Assembly (NCBI GenBank): GCA_963205335.1
Contig: CAUJIM010000017.1
Span: 52,198 to 116,197 of the forward strand
Length of the DNA stretch: 64,000 bases
Source of the DNA: Pseudomonadota bacterium
GTDB taxonomy: Bacteria > Pseudomonadota > Gammaproteobacteria > Burkholderiales > Burkholderiaceae_C
Direction of reading: 5' to 3'
The notes under the pieces were generated by a model that worked only from the letters and a program-made list of their open reading frames with translations, did not search any database and was not told the DNA's origin. A program made the position numbers and the translations under genes. Below, piece after piece: positions 53,961 through 64,000 of this stretch. Every line of letters begins with the position of its first letter. Within the stretch, counting starts at the first letter, position 1.

Positions 53961-53965
53961 GCGCC

Positions 53966-54694
53966 ATGCGCTCTCGTGGGTGGGGCGCGCTGCTGGCGTG
54001 CCTGCTGCTTTCGGCGCCGGCCTGGGCGGCGGGCCCGCCGGCGCCGGACATGGCGGACCGGGTGCTGCCCTGCACCGCCTGCCACGGCAAGGAAGGCCGC
54101 GCCACGCCCGACGGCTATTTCCCGCGCATCGCCGGCAAGCCCTCGGGCTATCTGTACAACCAGCTGCGCAACTTCCGCGAGGGCCGGCGCAGCTACCCGC
54201 AGATGGCCTACCTGCTGACCCACCTGGGCGACAACTACCTGCATGAGATCGCGCGGCATTTCGCGGCGCTGCAGCTGCCGTACGCCAGCCCCGCGCCGCC
54301 CACGGCGCCGCAGCCGGTCCTCGACCGGGGCCGGGCGCTGGTCCGCCAGGGCGACGCCGCGCGCGACGTGCCTGCCTGCGCCGCCTGCCACGGCGAGCGC
54401 CTGACCGGCGCGGCGCCCTTCGTCCCGGGCCTGCTGGGCGTCTCGCGCGACTATCTCGCGAGCCAGCTGGGCGCGTGGCGCACCGGACAGCGCCACGCCC
54501 AGGCGCCCGACTGCATGGCGGACATCGCCCGGCGCCTGTCGCTCGACGACGTCCAGGCGGTGGCCGCGTGGCTCGCCACCCAGCCGGTCCCGGACGGCGG
54601 CAGGCCCGCCGCCGCGGCGCCGGCCGAGCCGCCGCTGCGCTGCGGCAGCCTGCAGGCGCCGCTGCCCGCCACCGCCAGGGGGCCGAGGCCATGA
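53966..54694 (+). CDS. Di-haem cytochrome c, periplasmic
   Basis: 242 aa from the ATG at 53966 (a GTG nine bases earlier is possible). A signal peptide ends near 'SAPAWAAG'. Two CxxCH haem sites are visible: 'CTACHGKEG' and 'CAACHGERL', each in a class I cytochrome c4-like domain. It is hidden in a run-on ORF of the track. It precedes a tri-haem cytochrome gene with a four-base overlap, so the two form an electron-transfer pair in the periplasm. Confidence 0.9.
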   Translation: MRSRGWGALLACLLLSAPAWAAGPPAPDMADRVLPCTACHGKEGRATPDGYFPRIAGKPSGYLYNQLRNFREGRRSYPQMAYLLTHLGDNYLHEIARHFAALQLPYASPAPPTAPQPVLDRGRALVRQGDAARDVPACAACHGERLTGAAPFVPGLLGVSRDYLASQLGAWRTGQRHAQAPDCMADIARRLSLDDVQAVAAWLATQPVPDGGRPAAAAPAEPPLRCGSLQAPLPATARGPRP

Positions 54695-55980
54695 GGGCGC
54701 TCTTCGTCGCCACGAGCCGGGTGGTCGGCGTCGTGCTGGCGCTGGCGGTCGCCGCATACGCGGTGTTCACCCTGAACCAGCTCGACGAGACGCCGGCGGA
54801 TGCCGCCGGCGACGTGGTCTCCACGGCGCCCGGGGTCGTCGCGCGCGGAGCCTACCTGGCGCGCATCGGCGACTGCGCCCCCTGCCACACGCGCGCTGCC
54901 GGCGCGGCGTATGCCGGCGGGCGGGCGATCGAAACGCCGTTCGGCGCAGTCTTCGCCCCCAATCTCACGCCGGACGAAGCGACGGGCCTGGGGCGCTGGA
55001 GCGCCGACGACTTCTGGCGCGCGCTGCACAACGGCCGCTCGCGCGACGGGCGCCTGCTGTACCCGGCGTTTCCCTATACCGACTACACCCGCGTGACGCG
55101 CGCCGACTCCGACGCGATCTTCAGCTACCTGCGCAGCCTGCCGCCGGTGGCACAGGCCACGCCCGCGCATGGCCTGCGGTTTCCGTACGGGACGCAGGCC
55201 GCGCTGGCGGTCTGGCGCGCGCTGTATTTCCGCCCCGGCGCCTGGGTGGAGCAGGCCCACCAGTCCCCCGACTGGAATCGCGGTGCCTACCTGGTGCAGG
55301 GCCTGGGCCACTGCGCGGCCTGCCATACCCCGCGCGATGCCCTGGGCGGGCCGCGGCGCGACGCGCCGCTTGCCGGCGGCCTGGTGGCCGGAGACCATTG
55401 GTGGGCCCCGTCGCTCGTCTCGGCGTCGCAGGCGGGCCTGGCCGGCATGCCCTTGCAGGAAGCCGTGTCGCTGCTCACCACCGGCGTATCGGCGCACGCC
55501 GGCGTATCCGGGCCGATGGCCGAAGTGGTCTTCGCCAGCCTGCAGTACCTGGACGCGGCGGACGCCCGCGCCATCGCGACCTATCTGCGGGCGCTGCCCC
55601 GGGACGAGCCGCCGGCGGCACCGGCCGGCGCCGCCCCCGCAGCGGTGCTCGAACGCGGCCAGCGGGTGTACGCCGACCACTGCGCCCAATGCCACGGCGA
55701 CGAGGGCGAAGGCCAACCGGGGGCGTTTCCGGCGCTGGCGGGCAACCGCGCGGTGGCGCTGGCCGAGCCGCTCAACCTGATCCAGATCGTGCTGCGCGGC
55801 GGCTACCTGCCGGCGACGGCGGGCAACCCGCGGCCATACGGCATGCCGCCGTTCCGCCATCTCCTGGCGGATGCCGATGTCGCGGCGGTGCTGTCCTATG
55901 TGCGTGCCAGCTGGGGCCACCGGGCCGCAAGGGTCGAACCGATCGACGTTCACCACGCGCGTGAACGTTCGGGCTCATGA
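54691..55980 (+). CDS. Membrane-anchored tri-haem cytochrome c (alcohol dehydrogenase subunit-like)
   Basis: 429 aa from the ATG at 54691. One N-terminal hydrophobic segment (about 8-28) precedes three CxxCH sites ('CAPCH', 'CAACH', 'CAQCH'). Architecture and motifs such as 'APNLTPDEATGLGRWSADDFWRALHNGRS' match the cytochrome subunit of membrane dehydrogenases that pass electrons to ubiquinone or an oxidase. The catalytic subunit is not adjacent; the SDR upstream is not a usual partner. Confidence 0.88.
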   Translation: MRALFVATSRVVGVVLALAVAAYAVFTLNQLDETPADAAGDVVSTAPGVVARGAYLARIGDCAPCHTRAAGAAYAGGRAIETPFGAVFAPNLTPDEATGLGRWSADDFWRALHNGRSRDGRLLYPAFPYTDYTRVTRADSDAIFSYLRSLPPVAQATPAHGLRFPYGTQAALAVWRALYFRPGAWVEQAHQSPDWNRGAYLVQGLGHCAACHTPRDALGGPRRDAPLAGGLVAGDHWWAPSLVSASQAGLAGMPLQEAVSLLTTGVSAHAGVSGPMAEVVFASLQYLDAADARAIATYLRALPRDEPPAAPAGAAPAAVLERGQRVYADHCAQCHGDEGEGQPGAFPALAGNRAVALAEPLNLIQIVLRGGYLPATAGNPRPYGMPPFRHLLADADVAAVLSYVRASWGHRAARVEPIDVHHARERSGS

Positions 55981-56366
55981 GCGCGCAGATGCCCTCCCGG
56001 GATGGCGGTGCCGCGCCCGTGCCGCCGGCGGCGCCGTGGTGGGTGGTATGCCTGTGCGCCGAGTGGTGCAACGTGTGCCGCGGCATTCGCCCCGCGTTCG
56101 ATGCGCTGGCCGCCGACTGGCCGCGGCTGCGCTTTGCCTGGGTGGACGTCGAGGACGAGGAAGATCTCGTGGGCGAGCTGGATATCGAGACATTCCCCAC
56201 CTTGCTCATCGGCAACGCCGCCGAGGTGCGGTTCTTCGGCCCCGTCCAGCCGCAGGCGGCCGTGCTCTCGCGCATGCTGGCGGGATTGACCGGGGACGAC
56301 GGAGCAGGCCTGGACGACGCCGATGCGCTGGCCTTGCTCCAGCGCATCATCGCCAGCCGGGCCTGA
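55977..56366 (+). CDS. Thioredoxin-like protein
   Basis: 129 aa, overlapping the cytochrome stop by four bases. 'CLCAEWCNVCRGIRPAFDAL' contains a CNVC redox pair at the right place for a thioredoxin fold, and 'DIETFPTLLI' gives the cis-proline. No signal peptide is visible, so it is cytoplasmic. It might serve cytochrome maturation or another thiol reaction; the CxxC central residues differ from thioredoxin (GP). Confidence 0.82.
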   Translation: MSAQMPSRDGGAAPVPPAAPWWVVCLCAEWCNVCRGIRPAFDALAADWPRLRFAWVDVEDEEDLVGELDIETFPTLLIGNAAEVRFFGPVQPQAAVLSRMLAGLTGDDGAGLDDADALALLQRIIASRA

Positions 56367-56386
56367 CGCCGGCGGCCCCCGGTCCG

Positions 56387-56415
56387 TTGCCTGGAGGCAT
56401 ATTTCCCACTACAAT
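56387..56415 (+). promoter_or_regulatory. Sigma-70 promoter of the rimP-nusA-infB operon
   Basis: TTGCCT (56387-56392), 17 bases, TACAAT (56410-56415). Transcription would start near 56422, about 83 bases before rimP. Confidence 0.8.
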
Positions 56416-56433
56416 AGCGCGTTCACGACCAAG

Positions 56434-56463
56434 ACGGGCGGGTATCAACCGCCCGTTTTTTTT
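56434..56463 (+). terminator. Intrinsic terminator (attenuator?) in the rimP leader
   Basis: CGGGCGG-gtatcaa-CCGCCCG followed by eight T. It lies between the promoter and rimP, so most transcripts would end here unless antitermination occurs. Confidence 0.8.
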
Positions 56464-56504
56464 GGTCGTTCGTTTGTCGGTGTACTCGGAGAGAAGACAC
56501 AGCA

Positions 56505-57092
56505 GTGGCGTTGCAGCAGGTGGTACAGCAGACCGTGAGCGGTCTGGGTTACGAGCTCGTGGAGATCGGGCACTCCGCGGGGGGAGTGCTGCGCGTCACG
56601 ATCGACGTGCCCTGGCAGGCGCCGCAGCCCGGCCAGGAGGCGCAGGGGGTGCGCAGCATCACCGTGGACGACTGCGAGGCCGTGACGCGCCAGCTGCAAT
56701 TCGCGCTGGAGGTCGAGGGCGTCGACTACCAGCGGCTGGAAGTGTCCTCGCCGGGCATCGATCGCCTGCTGCGCAGCGAGGCCGACCTGCAGCGCTTCAT
56801 CGGCGAAGTGGTCGACCTGACGCTCAAGGCGCCGATGGGCGCTGCCGCCCAGGGGCAGGTCGCGGCCAACCGCAAGAAATTCCGCGGCCGGCTAGCGCGC
56901 GGCGAGGCGGGCGGCTGGCAGATCGCCTGGAGCGATGCGCCCGCACCCAAGCCGGGGCAGCGCGTGGGCAAGAAGCGGGAACCCGCGCCCTTGCAGGTGC
57001 TCGGGTTCGAGTGGGATGAACTGCGCGAGGCCCGCCTCGCGCCGGTGGTGAATTTCAAGGGGCGTGGCGCCGATGCGGCCGCGCGGGACTGA
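56505..57092 (+). CDS. rimP: Ribosome maturation factor RimP
   Basis: 195 aa, longer than E. coli RimP (150 aa) because of an insertion and a C-terminal extension. 'VSGLGYELVEIGHSAGGVLRVTID' and 'VSSPGIDRLLRSEADLQRFIG' are family motifs, the latter (SSPGIDRPL-like) conserved. RimP helps assemble the 30S subunit. It is the first gene of the classic rimP-nusA-infB operon. Confidence 0.95.
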   Translation: MALQQVVQQTVSGLGYELVEIGHSAGGVLRVTIDVPWQAPQPGQEAQGVRSITVDDCEAVTRQLQFALEVEGVDYQRLEVSSPGIDRLLRSEADLQRFIGEVVDLTLKAPMGAAAQGQVAANRKKFRGRLARGEAGGWQIAWSDAPAPKPGQRVGKKREPAPLQVLGFEWDELREARLAPVVNFKGRGADAAARD

Positions 57093-57164
57093 GGCAGCAG
57101 GAAACAGCGGACGGGCGCGGCGCGCGCACTGTCCGGCGTCATTTGAAAACAGGAGTGTCGAGGC

Positions 57165-58652
57165 ATGAATCGCGAATTGTTGATGCTGATCGAAGCGATT
57201 TCGCGTGAGAAGAGCGTGGAGCACGATGTGGTGCTGGGAGCGGTGGAATCGGCGCTGGCGCAGGCCACCAAGAAGCTCTACCAGGGCGACGTGGACATCC
57301 GGGTCGCGCTCGACCCGGACAGCGGCGACCACGAGACCTTCCGCCGCTGGCTGGTCGTGCCCGACGAGGCCGGGCTGCAGAATCCGGACGCCGAGGAGAT
57401 GCTGATGGACGCGCAGGAGCGCGTGCCGGGCATCCAGGTGGGCGAGTACATCGAGGAGCCGGTCGACTCGGTGCCCATCGGCCGCATCGGCGCGATGGCG
57501 GCCAAGCAGGTGATCCTGCAGAAGATCCGCGACGCCGAGCGCGAGACGCTGCTCAACGATTTCATGAGCCGCGGCGAAAAAATCTTCACCGGCACCGTCA
57601 AGCGCATGGACAAGGGCGACATCATCGTCGAGAGCGGGCGCGTCGAGGGGCGGCTGCGCCGCAGCGAGATGATTCCCAAGGAAAACCTGCGCAGCGGCGA
57701 CCGCGTGCGCGCGATGATCATGGAGGTCGACCTGACGCTGCGCGGCGCGCCCATCATCCTCTCGCGTTCGGCGCCGGAGTTCATGATCGAGCTGTTCCGC
57801 AACGAAGTGCCCGAGATCGAGCAGGGCCTGCTGGAGATCAAGAGCTGCGCGCGCGACCCCGGCAGCCGGGCCAAGATCGCGGTGCTCTCGCACGACAAGC
57901 GCGTGGACCCGATCGGCACCTGCGTCGGCGTGCGCGGCACGCGGGTGAACGCCGTGAGCAACGAGCTCGCCGGCGAGCGCGTGGACATCGTGCTCTGGAG
58001 CGACGACCCGGCGCAGTTCGTGATCGGCGCGCTGGCGCCGGCCAATGTGCAGTCGATCGTCGTCGACGAGGAAAAGCACGCGATGGACGTGGTGGTCGAC
58101 GAGGAGAACCTCGCGATCGCGATCGGCCGCGGGGGGCAGAACGTGCGCCTGGCGTCCGACCTCACCGGCTGGAAGATCAACATCATGGACGCGGCCGAAT
58201 CCGAGCAGAAGCAGGCCGAGGAGACCAGCGCGACGCGCCAGCTGTTCATGGAGAAGCTCGATGTGGACGAGGAGATCGCCGGCGTGCTGATCCAGGAAGG
58301 GTTCGAGAGCCTCGAGGAAGTGGCCTACGTGCCGCTGCAGGAGATGCTGGAGATCGAGGGTTTCGACGAAGATACCGTCAACGAGCTGCGCACCCGGGCC
58401 AAGGATGCGCTGCTGACCATGGAAATAGCGCGCGAGCAGGTGGTGGGCAAGGTGGACGAGGACCTGCGCGAGCTCGAAGGGCTCGATGCGGAGCTCATCG
58501 TCAAGCTCGCCGCCGCCGGCATCAGCACACGCGACGCTCTGGCGGACCTGGCGGTCGACGAACTCGTCGAACTGACCGGCCAGAGCGAGGAAGAAGCCAA
58601 GGCCCTGATCATGAAGGCGCGCGAGCACTGGTTTGCCGCGGGCAATGAATGA
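57165..58652 (+). CDS. nusA: Transcription termination/antitermination factor NusA
   Basis: 495 aa, equal to E. coli NusA. N-terminal RNAP-binding domain, S1 domain ('[22 protein letters not shown]'), two KH domains ('[17 protein letters not shown]', '[18 protein letters not shown]') and two C-terminal acidic repeats ('[21 protein letters not shown]') are in order. It binds RNA polymerase and pausing hairpins. It could act on the leader terminator of its own operon. Confidence 0.97.
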   Translation: MNRELLMLIEAISREKSVEHDVVLGAVESALAQATKKLYQGDVDIRVALDPDSGDHETFRRWLVVPDEAGLQNPDAEEMLMDAQERVPGIQVGEYIEEPVDSVPIGRIGAMAAKQVILQKIRDAERETLLNDFMSRGEKIFTGTVKRMDKGDIIVESGRVEGRLRRSEMIPKENLRSGDRVRAMIMEVDLTLRGAPIILSRSAPEFMIELFRNEVPEIEQGLLEIKSCARDPGSRAKIAVLSHDKRVDPIGTCVGVRGTRVNAVSNELAGERVDIVLWSDDPAQFVIGALAPANVQSIVVDEEKHAMDVVVDEENLAIAIGRGGQNVRLASDLTGWKINIMDAAESEQKQAEETSATRQLFMEKLDVDEEIAGVLIQEGFESLEEVAYVPLQEMLEIEGFDEDTVNELRTRAKDALLTMEIAREQVVGKVDEDLRELEGLDAELIVKLAAAGISTRDALADLAVDELVELTGQSEEEAKALIMKAREHWFAAGNE

Positions 58653-58676
58653 GCGTGGGGGAGGAACGAGTCGAAT

Positions 58677-61475
<2,799 letters not shown>

Positions 61476-61542
61476 AGGCAGGCATGCCGGGGGCCGGGCG
61501 TTTCGCGCGCCTGGCCCCCGGCGCCGAATCCGGCTGTCAGTC

Positions 61543-61911
61543 ATGAAAAAGCATTCCGGCCCCCACCGCGAGCTGCGCATCGCCGACCAGATCCAGCGCG
61601 ATCTGGCCGAGCTGATCCGCACGCTCAAGGACCCGCGCGTCGGCATGGTGACCATCCAGGCGGTGGAAGTCACGCCCGACTACGCGCACGCCAAGGTGTA
61701 CTTCAGCGTGCTCGTGGGCGACGGCGAGACCTCGCGCGAGGCGCTCAACCAGTCTGCGGGTTTCCTGCGCAACGGCCTATTCAAGCGCCTCGCGATCCAC
61801 ACCGTGCCGACGCTGCACTTCATCTACGACCGCACGCCGGAGCGCGCGGCCGACATGAACGCGCTGATTGCGCGCGCCGTGGCCTCGCGCTCCAAAGACG
61901 GGGACGCATGA
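61543..61911 (+). CDS. rbfA: Ribosome-binding factor A
   Basis: 122 aa. '[49 protein letters not shown]' region is the KH-like fold of RbfA (quoted in part: [20 protein letters not shown]). It binds 16S rRNA helix 1 during cold adaptation and 30S maturation. The stop overlaps the truB start by four bases. Confidence 0.96.
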   Translation: MKKHSGPHRELRIADQIQRDLAELIRTLKDPRVGMVTIQAVEVTPDYAHAKVYFSVLVGDGETSREALNQSAGFLRNGLFKRLAIHTVPTLHFIYDRTPERAADMNALIARAVASRSKDGDA

Positions 61912-62882
61912 CGACGGCTGCCCCTCGCATCCGGGTGCAGCGGCGCCCGGTGCATGGGGTGCTGCTGCTGGACAAACCCCTGGGCCTTTCCAGCAACCAG
62001 GCGCTGCAGAAGGCCAAATGGCTGCTGCGCGCCGAGAAGGCGGGCCACACCGGCACGCTCGACCCCATGGCCACCGGCGTGCTGCCGCTGTGCTTCGGCG
62101 CGGCCACCAAGTTCAGCGCGCTGCAGCTCGATGCGCCCAAGCGCTACGAGGCGCTGGCGCTGCTGGGCGTGACCACGAGCACCGGCGACGCCGAAGGCGA
62201 GGTGCTCGCGCGCCGGGCGGTGGACCCCGCCGTGCTCGCACCCGAGCGCCTGGCTGCCGTGGCGCGCGCGTTCACCGGCGCGATCCGGCAGGTTCCGCCG
62301 ATGTACAGCGCGCTCAAGAAGGACGGCAAGGCGCTGTACGAATACGCCCGCGCGGGCGTAGAGGTCGAGCGTGCGCCGCGCGAGGTCGAGATATTTGAGC
62401 TTAATCTGGCTCCAGCGCTTGTGGAGCAAGCGCAAGCAGCTATCAAAATAGATGTTTCCTGCAGCAAAGGCACCTACATCCGCACGCTGGCCGAAGACAT
62501 CGGACAGGCCCTGGGTTGCGGCGCGCACCTCGTGGCGCTCAGGCGCACCGAGACCGGCGGCATCGGCCTTGCGCGCTGCACCACGCTGGCCGCGCTCGAA
62601 GCCCTGCCCGAGCAAGAGCGGCTGGCGCATCTGCTGCCGGTCGATGCGCTGCTCGCCGGCCACGTCGGCATCACGCTGGGCGAACAGGAGGCGGGGCGCT
62701 TTCTCTCCGGCCTGCGCCGGCGCGGCCCGTGGCCCGACGCCGCAGCCGCCGCCGTCTACGGCGAAAACCCGCGCGCGCTGCTCGGCGTGGGCCACGTCGC
62801 GGCGGGCGAACTCATTCCGGACCGGCTCCTGAGCCCCATCGAAATCCAGCAAATCCTGCAAAAAGAAGCACTGCCATCATGA
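61908..62882 (+). CDS. truB: tRNA pseudouridine(55) synthase TruB
   Basis: 324 aa. The catalytic aspartate is in '[15 protein letters not shown]' (about residue 54); '[15 protein letters not shown]' and '[19 protein letters not shown]' follow. It makes pseudouridine 55 in the T-loop of tRNAs. Residues about 162-182 ('[20 protein letters not shown]') are encoded by A/T-rich codons that match the dispersed repeat (copy G). They lie in a variable strand region, so activity is probably kept. Confidence 0.95.
   Translation: MTTAAPRIRVQRRPVHGVLLLDKPLGLSSNQALQKAKWLLRAEKAGHTGTLDPMATGVLPLCFGAATKFSALQLDAPKRYEALALLGVTTSTGDAEGEVLARRAVDPAVLAPERLAAVARAFTGAIRQVPPMYSALKKDGKALYEYARAGVEVERAPREVEIFELNLAPALVEQAQAAIKIDVSCSKGTYIRTLAEDIGQALGCGAHLVALRRTETGGIGLARCTTLAALEALPEQERLAHLLPVDALLAGHVGITLGEQEAGRFLSGLRRRGPWPDAAAAAVYGENPRALLGVGHVAAGELIPDRLLSPIEIQQILQKEALPS
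62392..62454 (+). repeat. Dispersed repeat copy G, read in-frame inside truB
   Basis: GCTCCAGCGCTTGTGGAGCA followed by AGCGCAAGCAGCTATCAAAATAG. It keeps the palindrome and the CAGCTATCAAAA tail of intergenic copies, yet contributes about 20 residues to TruB without a stop. Confidence 0.75.
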
Positions 62883-64000
62883 GCAAACACATCCGCAACA
62901 TCGCCATCATTGCCCACGTGGACCACGGCAAGACCACCATGGTCGACCAGCTGCTGCGCCAGAGCGGCACCTTCGCCGCGCACGAGAAGGTGGTCGACAC
63001 CGTCATGGACAACAACGCCATCGAGCGCGAGCGCGGCATCACCATCCTGGCCAAGAACTGCGCCGTGACCTGGAAGGGCACGCACATCAACATCCTGGAC
63101 ACGCCCGGCCACGCCGACTTCGGCGGCGAGGTGGAGCGCGCGCTCTCGATGGTGGACGGCGTGGTGCTCCTGATCGACGCGCAGGAAGGCCCGATGCCGC
63201 AGACCCGCTTCGTCACCAAGAAGGCGCTGGCGCTGGGCCTCAAGCCCATCGTCGTCGTCAACAAGGTGGACAAGCCCGGCGCGCGCCCCGACTGGGTGGT
63301 GAACGCCGCCTTCGACCTGTTCGACAAGCTGGGCGCCAACGACGAGCAGCTCGACTTCCCCGTGGTCTATGCCTCGGGCATCAACGGCTGGAGCTCGCTC
63401 ACGCAGGGCGAGCCGGGCGAGCAGTGGGGGCCGGACATGTCGGCGCTGTTCGAGACCATCCTCAAGCACGTGCCCTCGGTACAGGGCGATCCCAACGCGC
63501 CGGTGCAGATGCAGGTCTCGGCGCTGGACTACTCCACCTTCGTCGGCCGCATCGGCGTGGGCCGCATCAACCAGGGCACGCTGCGCGCGGGCCAGGAGGT
63601 GCTGGTGATGGCCGGGCCGGACGGCGAGAAGTACAAGGCGCGCGTCAACCAGATCCACCAGTTCCAGGGGCTGGACCGTGTGCAGGTGAGCGAGGCGGGG
63701 CCGGACGAGATCGTGCTCATCAACGGCATCGAGCACATCGGCATCGGCGAGACGCTGTCCGACCCGGAGAACCCGCGGCCGCTGCCCATGCTCAAGATCG
63801 ACGAGCCGACGCTGACGATGAACTTCTGCGTCAACACCTCGCCGCTGGCCGGGCGCGAGGGCAAGTTCGTCACCAGCCGCCAGATCTGGGACCGGCTGCA
63901 GAAGGAGCTGCGCTCCAACGTCGCGCTGCGCGTCAAGGAGACCAGCGAGGACGGCATTTTCGAAGTCTCGGGCCGCGGCGAGCTGCACCTGACCATCCTG
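62879..64000 (+). CDS. typA: Ribosome-associated GTPase TypA/BipA, 5' part
   Basis: 374 residues are visible; the gene runs off the right edge and the ORF track does not list it. The ATG at 62879 overlaps the truB stop. GTPase motifs are '[15 protein letters not shown]' (G1), '[12 protein letters not shown]' (G2), '[16 protein letters not shown]' (G3) and '[12 protein letters not shown]' (G4). Domain II and the start of domain III ('[14 protein letters not shown]') follow. BipA binds 70S ribosomes and affects 50S assembly and stress adaptation. Confidence 0.96.
   Translation, partial: MSKHIRNIAIIAHVDHGKTTMVDQLLRQSGTFAAHEKVVDTVMDNNAIERERGITILAKNCAVTWKGTHINILDTPGHADFGGEVERALSMVDGVVLLIDAQEGPMPQTRFVTKKALALGLKPIVVVNKVDKPGARPDWVVNAAFDLFDKLGANDEQLDFPVVYASGINGWSSLTQGEPGEQWGPDMSALFETILKHVPSVQGDPNAPVQMQVSALDYSTFVGRIGVGRINQGTLRAGQEVLVMAGPDGEKYKARVNQIHQFQGLDRVQVSEAGPDEIVLINGIEHIGIGETLSDPENPRPLPMLKIDEPTLTMNFCVNTSPLAGREGKFVTSRQIWDRLQKELRSNVALRVKETSEDGIFEVSGRGELHLTIL

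Overview
The window is 64 kb of chromosome from a high-GC betaproteobacterium. Gene content and order (sdhCDAB-sdhE-gltA beside mdh-acnB, a rimP-nusA-infB-rbfA-truB-typA block, squalene-type hpnCDE, a Bug-type binding protein) and a dispersed palindromic repeat fit the Burkholderiales, most likely Comamonadaceae (Acidovorax / Alicycliphilus / Melaminivora-like). No species can be fixed from the sequence alone.

Layout. 1-2.5 kb: end of a membrane acyltransferase, rnk, and a radical-SAM gene behind a strong LexA (SOS) box. 2.5-5.8 kb: a LysR / Bug-binding-protein / FAD aromatic hydroxylase cassette. 5.8-7.9 kb: glutathione-dependent formaldehyde oxidation (adhC-fghA). 8-20.2 kb: a TCA-cycle block (gltA, sdhE, sdhBADC, a GntR regulator, mdh, tam, a CitE-like lyase, a small secreted protein, acnB). 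20.3-26 kb: tolA-R-Q, ybgC, an aminotransferase, nusB, ribH and a RibBX-like ribB. 26-32.3 kb: hpnE-hpnD-hpnC squalene synthesis, two alpha/beta hydrolases and metY. 32.3-36.7 kb: a CBS protein, aroC, nrdR, glyA and a lytic transglycosylase. 36.7-37.4 kb holds no protein gene but has two promoters and a highly structured candidate RNA. 37.4-43.9 kb: a DUF748 (AsmA-like) giant and a DUF349 protein.

43.96-50.90 kb is a degenerate prophage inserted in the 3' end of tRNA-Leu(CAG), bounded by a 17-bp direct repeat. A leftward accessory operon (HTH protein, small phage proteins, ASCH protein, C-terminal part of a cytosine methyltransferase) is fused by an internal deletion to a rightward tail-gene remnant (tail-tube fragment, tail-assembly chaperone with a G GGA AAC frameshift site). 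A toxin-antitoxin pair and a truncated integrase follow.

51-64 kb: rnr (RNase R), an SDR, two multi-haem c-type cytochromes and a thioredoxin-like protein. Then comes rimP-nusA-infB-rbfA-truB-typA with a clear sigma-70 promoter and an intrinsic terminator in its leader; typA runs off the window.

Cross-cutting points: a repeat built on CCAGCGCTTG-n5-CAAGCGCTGG followed by CAGCTATCAAA lies between many genes. Degenerate copies appear to be read in-frame inside truB and the DUF349 gene. Most large minus- or plus-strand ORFs overlapping these genes are GC-driven shadows and are left out.
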